This document shows, one piece after another, positions 20,586-24,681 of a DNA stretch of 24,681 nucleotides. Numbering within the stretch: position 1 is the stretch's first letter; each line of letters begins with the position of its first letter. The translations under genes were made by a program, and so were the position numbers. A model generated the notes under the pieces. That model had not been told where the DNA came from and made no database searches. It was given only the letters and a program-made list of their open reading frames with translations. Source of the stretch: Haplomitrium mnioides (Eukaryota > Marchantiophyta > Haplomitriopsida > Calobryales); assembly GCA_049999725.1 (NCBI GenBank), contig JBNGIS010011887.1, positions 1-24,681 on the forward strand, in the 5' to 3' direction.

Positions 20586-21862
20586 TTTTTAGATAAGAAA
20601 GTGTTTCTATTATGGTGTGCATATAGATCAACCACTAACTCGAAAAATCTCTAACTTATTACAAGCACATACTTAGATAATCTCTAGCTTATGTTGCATG
20701 TTTTGAGATTGCTATCTTTGTGTGTCAATACAAAATCCTTGTTATCTAGATGTGAAAGTGTTTCTATTATAGCATGCATGTAGATCAACAACAAGTGTAG
20801 ATAATCTCTAACTTATGTCACTTATTTTGAGATTACTATCTTTGTGTACCAATACAAAATCCCACTTATTTAGAAATGAAAGTGTTTTTATTATGGCGTG
20901 AATGTATATCAACTACTAACTTAGATAATCTCTAACTTATAACAACCACTAACTTAGTTAATCTCTAACTTATGTTTCATATTTTAAAATTATTATCTTT
21001 GTGCATCAATACAAAGTCCTACTTACTTAGATGTGAAAAAGTTTCTATTATGGCGTGCCTGTAGATCAACGACAAACTTAAATAATGTCTAACTTACAAC
21101 AACCACTAACTTAGATAATCTCTAGCTTATGTTGCCTATTTTGAGATTGTTTTCTTTGTGCATCAATACAAAATCTCAGTTATTTAGATGTGAAAGTGTT
21201 TTTATTATAGCGTACATGTAGATCAATAGCAAACTTAGATAGTCTCTTACTTATGTTGCAAATTTTTAGATTATTATCTTTGTGCATCAATAAAAAATCC
21301 CACTTATTTGGATGTGAAAGTGTTTTTGTTATGGCGTGAATGTATATCAACCAGTGACTTAGATAATCTAGAACTTATAACAACCACTAACTTAGATAAT
21401 CTGTAACTTATATTGCCATTTTTAAGATTCTTGTTTTTTTGCAACAATACAAAATCCCAGTCACTTAGATGTGAAAGTGTTTCTATTATCGTATGCGTGT
21501 AGATCAAACATTAACTTTGATAATCTCTAACTTATGTTTCATATTTTGAAATTGTTGTCTTTGTGCATCAATACAAAATCCTACTTATTTAGATGTGAGA
21601 GTGTTTCTATTATAGTATGTATATAGATCAACCACTAATGTAGATAATCTCAACTTATGTTGCATATTTTGAGATTTTTATCTTTGTGAACCAAAACAAA
21701 ATCTCACTTATTTAGATGTGAAAGTGTTTCAATTATGGTGTGCATGTTGATCAACCACTAACTTGGATAATCTCTAACTTATAACAACCACTCACTGAGA
21801 AAAGCTCTAACTCATGTTGCCTATTGTCAGACTATGATCTTTGTGTATCAATACAAAATCCA

Positions 21863-22465
21863 CTTATTAAGATGTGGAAGTGTTTCTATTATAGCATGTG
21901 TGTAGATTGATCACTAACTTAGATAGTCTCTAACTTATGACAAACACTAACTGAGATAATCTCTACTTTATGTTGTCTATTTTGAGACTATTTTCTTTCT
22001 GCATCAATACAAAATACCACTTATTCAAATGTGAAAGTGTTTCTATTTTGGCGTGCATGTAGATCAACCACTAACTTTGATCAACCGCTATTGCAGATAA
22101 TCTCTATCTTATCACAACCACTAACTTAGATAATCTCTAACTTTTGTCACATAATTCGAGATTGTAACCTTCGTGCATCAATAAAAATCCCATTTGTTTA
22201 AATGTGAAAATGTTTCTATTATTGCGTGTATGTAGATCAACCACCAACTTAGATAATCTCTAATTTATGTTGCCTCTTTTTAGATTATTTTCTTTGTGCA
22301 TCAATGAAAATCCCCACTTATCTAGATGTGAAAGTGTTTCTATTATCGTGTGCATGTAGCTTAACCAACAACTTAGGCAATCTCTAGCTTATAACAACCA
22401 CTAACTTGAATAATCTCTAACATATATTGCATTTTTTGAGATTCTTGTCTTTGTGCAACAAAACA
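21863..22465 (+). repeat. Multi-unit ordered block, copy 3
   Basis: Third copy of the block seen from 16116 and 17342, about 4.5 kb downstream of copy 2. Markers in order are CTTATTAAGATGTGGAAG with ACAAACACTAACTGAG; TATTTTGGCGTGCATGTAGA with ACTTTGATCAACCGCTATTG; TATCACAACCACTAAC; CATAATTCGAGATTGTAACC (22150); a GCGTGTATGTAG unit; CTTATCTAGATGTGAAAG with ATTATCGTG; then GAGATTCTTGTC and GCAACAAAA (22455). Anchor to anchor it is 592 bp, close to the 586 bp of copy 2. Confidence 0.85.
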
Positions 22466-22769
22466 AAAATCCCACTTATTTAGATGTAAAAGTGTTTCTA
22501 TTGTGACGTGCATATACATCAACCACTAATCTAGATAATCTCTAACTTATGTTGCCTATTTTGAGATTGTTATCTTTGTGTATCAATACAAAATCCCACT
22601 TGTTTAGATGTGAAAGTGTTTATGTTATGGCGTGCTTGTAGATCAACCACTAGCTTAGATAATCTCTAACTTATATTACATATTTTGATATTATTGTCTT
22701 TGTGCATCAATACAAAATACCACTAATTTAAATGTGAAAGTGTTTCTATTCTTGGGTGCATGTAGATCA

Positions 22770-23870
22770 ACCACTAACTTATATAATCTCTAACTTTTAA
22801 CAACCACATTTTTGGATAATCTCTAGCTTATATTGCATGTTTTGAGATTATTATCTTTTTTGCATCAATACAAAATCTAACTTATTAAGACGTGAAAGTG
22901 TTTCTAGTATCGTGTGCATGTACATCACCCAATAACTTTGATAATCTTCAACTTATGGTGCCTATTTTGAAATTGCTATCCTTGTACATCAATACAAAAT
23001 CCCGCTTATTTAAATGTGTAATTGTTTTTATTCTCAAGTGCATGTAGATCAACCACTAGTTTTGATGATATTTAACTTAGATCAACCACTAATTTAAATA
23101 ATCTCTAACTTATATTGCCTATTTTGAGATTATTATCTTTGTGCATCATTACATAATCCCAATTATTTAGATGTAAAAGTGCTTTTATTATGGCATGCAT
23201 GTAGATCAACCACTAACTTACATAATGGCCAAATTTCAACAACCATGTTTTAAGACAATCTCTAGCTTATGTTGTATATTTTGATGTTATTATATTTCTA
23301 CATCAATCCAAAATCCCACTTATTAAGATGTGAAAGTGTTTCTACTATCATGTGCATGTACATCAACCACCAACTTTAATAATCTTCAGCTTATGATGTC
23401 TATTTTAAAATTGTTATCCTTGTGTATCAATACAAAACCCTAGTTATTTAAATGTGAAAGTGTTTCTATTCTAGAGTGCATGTAGATCAACCACTAACTT
23501 TGATAACATCTAACTTAGATCAACCACTAATTTAGATAATCTCTAACTTATATTGACTATTTTGAAAATATTGTCTGTGTGTATCAATACATAATCCCAG
23601 TTATTTAGATGTGAAAGTGTTTTTATTATGGCATGCATGTACATCAACCACAAACTTACATAATCTCTAACTTTTAACAACCACGTTATTTGATAATCTC
23701 TAACTTATGTTGCATATTTTGAGATTGTTATCTTTCCGTATCAATACAAAAACCCACTTATTAAGATGTGAAAGTGTTTCTATTATCGTGTGCATGTACA
23801 TCAACCACTAACTTAGATAATCTTCAGCTTATGTTGCTTATTTTGAAATTGTTATCCTTGTGGATTAGTA
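22770..23870 (+). repeat. Three-unit higher-order repeat of 438 bp, about 2.5 copies
   Basis: CTTATTAAGA begins at 22881, 23319 and 23757, exactly 438 bp apart both times. CCACTAACTT or CCACAAACTT followed by ATATAATC or ACATAATN begins at 22771, 23210 and 23648 (439 and 438 bp). Other shared markers in register are CAACCAC(A/G)TTTTT-like text, GTGTGCATGTACATCA, AATCTTCAGCTTATG, GAAATTGTTATCCTTGTG, ATTTAAATGTG and ACTTAGATCAACCACTAATT. The period equals 124 + 157 + 157. The third copy fades after about 23870. Confidence 0.92.
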
Positions 23871-23897
23871 CAAAATATGTTTCATTTAAATGTGAAA

Positions 23898-24681
23898 GCT
23901 TTTCTATTATGACGTGCATGTAGGTCAACCACTAGCTCAGACCACCCACTAACTTGGATAATCTCTACCTTATACTAACCACTACACTAGAAAATCTCTA
24001 ACTTATCATGCATATTTTGAGATTATTTTCTTTGTGCATCAATAAAAAATCCAACTTATTTAAATGTAAAAATGTTTCTATTAGGACGTGCATGTAGATC
24101 TACCACTAATTCATATCAACCACCAACTTACATAATCTCTAACTATGTTGCCTATTTTGAGATTATTATCTTTGTGCATCAATGCAAAATCCCACTTGTT
24201 TAGATGTGAAAGTGTTTCTACTATGACAAGCATGTAGTTCAACGACAAACTTAGATAATTTCTAACTCATAACAACCAATAACTCAAATAATCTCTAACT
24301 TTTGTTGCTCATTTTAAGACTATTATCTTTGTGCATCAATATAATATCCCACTTATTTAAATATAAATGTGTTTCTATTAACCACTAAATTAGGTCAACC
24401 ACTAACATAGATAATCTCTAGCTCACAACAACCACTAAATTAAATAATCTCTAACTTATGTTGCCTATTTCTAGATTATCATCTGTGTGCATCAATACAA
24501 AATCCCACTTATTTAGATGTGAAAGTGTTTCCATTACTACGTACATGTAGATCAACCACTAACCTAGATCAAGCACTAACTTAGATAATCTATACCTTAT
24601 AACAACCACTAAATTAGAGAATCTCTAACTTATGGTGCCTATTTTGAGATTATTATCTTTGTGTATCATTACAAAATACCA
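23898..24681 (+). repeat. Units with combined 18-bp and 33-bp extensions (about 175 bp)
   Basis: Spacing of the GTGTTTC position is 174 bp (23898 to 24072), 140 bp (to 24212), 157 bp (to 24369) and 156 bp (to 24525). The text shows an 18-bp addition (ACTAGCTCAGACCACCC, ACCTAGATCAAGCACTAAC) and the 33-bp addition in different combinations. The unit near 24375 also lacks the TATGG to GTAGATC stretch (TTCTATTA-ACCACTAAAT). The window ends in the middle of a unit at ATTACAAAATACCA. Confidence 0.83.

Larger units (their letters stand above)
8046..24681 (+). repeat. Zone C: 124-bp units with 33-bp and 18-bp extensions (142 to 190 bp)
   Basis: The basic unit is the 124-bp repeat in a second subfamily, marked by TATTTTGAGATTATTATC and ATTATGGCGTGCATGTAG. 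Many units carry one extra 33-bp block, AACAACCACTAACTTAGATA followed by ATCTCTAACTTAT, which tandemly repeats the end of the unit and gives 157 bp. Some carry two (190 bp; near 9413-9498 and 20163-20250). Others carry an 18-bp duplication of ACTAACTTAGATCAACC type (142 bp), or both additions (175 bp; 23898 to 24072 is 174 bp). Unextended 124-bp units remain interspersed. Orientation is constant throughout. No gene, RNA gene or mobile element is visible in these 16.6 kb, and the window ends inside a unit. Confidence 0.95.

Noticed and set aside
21304-21507. 67-codon open frame, minus strand
   Set aside because: Longest frame free of Ns, but repeat-derived (IIETLSHL, HNKNTF) and without any recognisable domain.
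1-24681. Transposon or retroelement remains
   Set aside because: I found no long terminal repeats, no reverse transcriptase or transposase fragment, no poly-A tail with target-site duplication and no break in repeat phase large enough to hold an element.
1-24681. Active centromere with a CENP-B-like box or telomere repeats
   Set aside because: I saw neither the TTCG....CGGG core of a CENP-B box as a conserved part of the unit nor TTAGGG/TTTAGGG runs. Chromosome location cannot be told from the sequence alone.

Overview
The window is one continuous block of eukaryotic satellite DNA. I find no protein-coding gene, no RNA gene and no recognisable transposon. Tandem AT-rich units (about 31% GC by hand count of the 124-bp consensus) run from base 1 to base 24681, all in the same orientation, and both window ends fall inside units, so the array continues on both sides. 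A repeat of this size and organisation suggests heterochromatin (pericentromeric, subtelomeric or interstitial) of a plant or animal. I do not recognise the family and cannot name the organism. Only short open frames exist, as expected when repeat lengths of 76, 124 and 157 bp are not multiples of three.

Layout. (A) 1-1022: about 13 units of 76 bp, arranged as a four-unit higher-order repeat of about 303 bp in three copies. (A/B) 1023-1104: one transition unit. (B) 1105 to about 8045: about 56 units of 124 bp, equal to the 76-bp unit plus a 48-bp module. This zone holds a four-unit higher-order repeat of 496 bp in three copies (about 2465-3915). (C) about 8046-24681: a sister 124-bp subfamily, often lengthened by tandem duplication of a 33-bp segment (157 bp, sometimes 190 bp) and/or an 18-bp segment (142 or 175 bp). 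Zone C is a mosaic of duplications: a 1.2-kb segment present twice (about 8255-9445 and 10858-11913), a 314-bp dimer (about 13960-14590), an ordered block of about 590 bp present three times (from 16116, 17342 and 21863), and a 438-bp three-unit repeat at 22770-23870.

A 100-N gap lies at 16571-16670. It is flanked by the same 47 bases on both sides and looks like two unmerged overlapping contig ends. Removing 147 bases makes the affected block 589 bp, against 586 and 592 bp in its two other copies.

The main result is spatial. The array preserves a stepwise growth series, 76 to 124 to 157 to 175/190 bp, in order along the DNA, and the 48-bp module itself looks like a decayed, internally deleted copy of the 76-bp unit. 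No genes work together here; the biology is satellite evolution by unequal exchange, local duplication and CpG decay.
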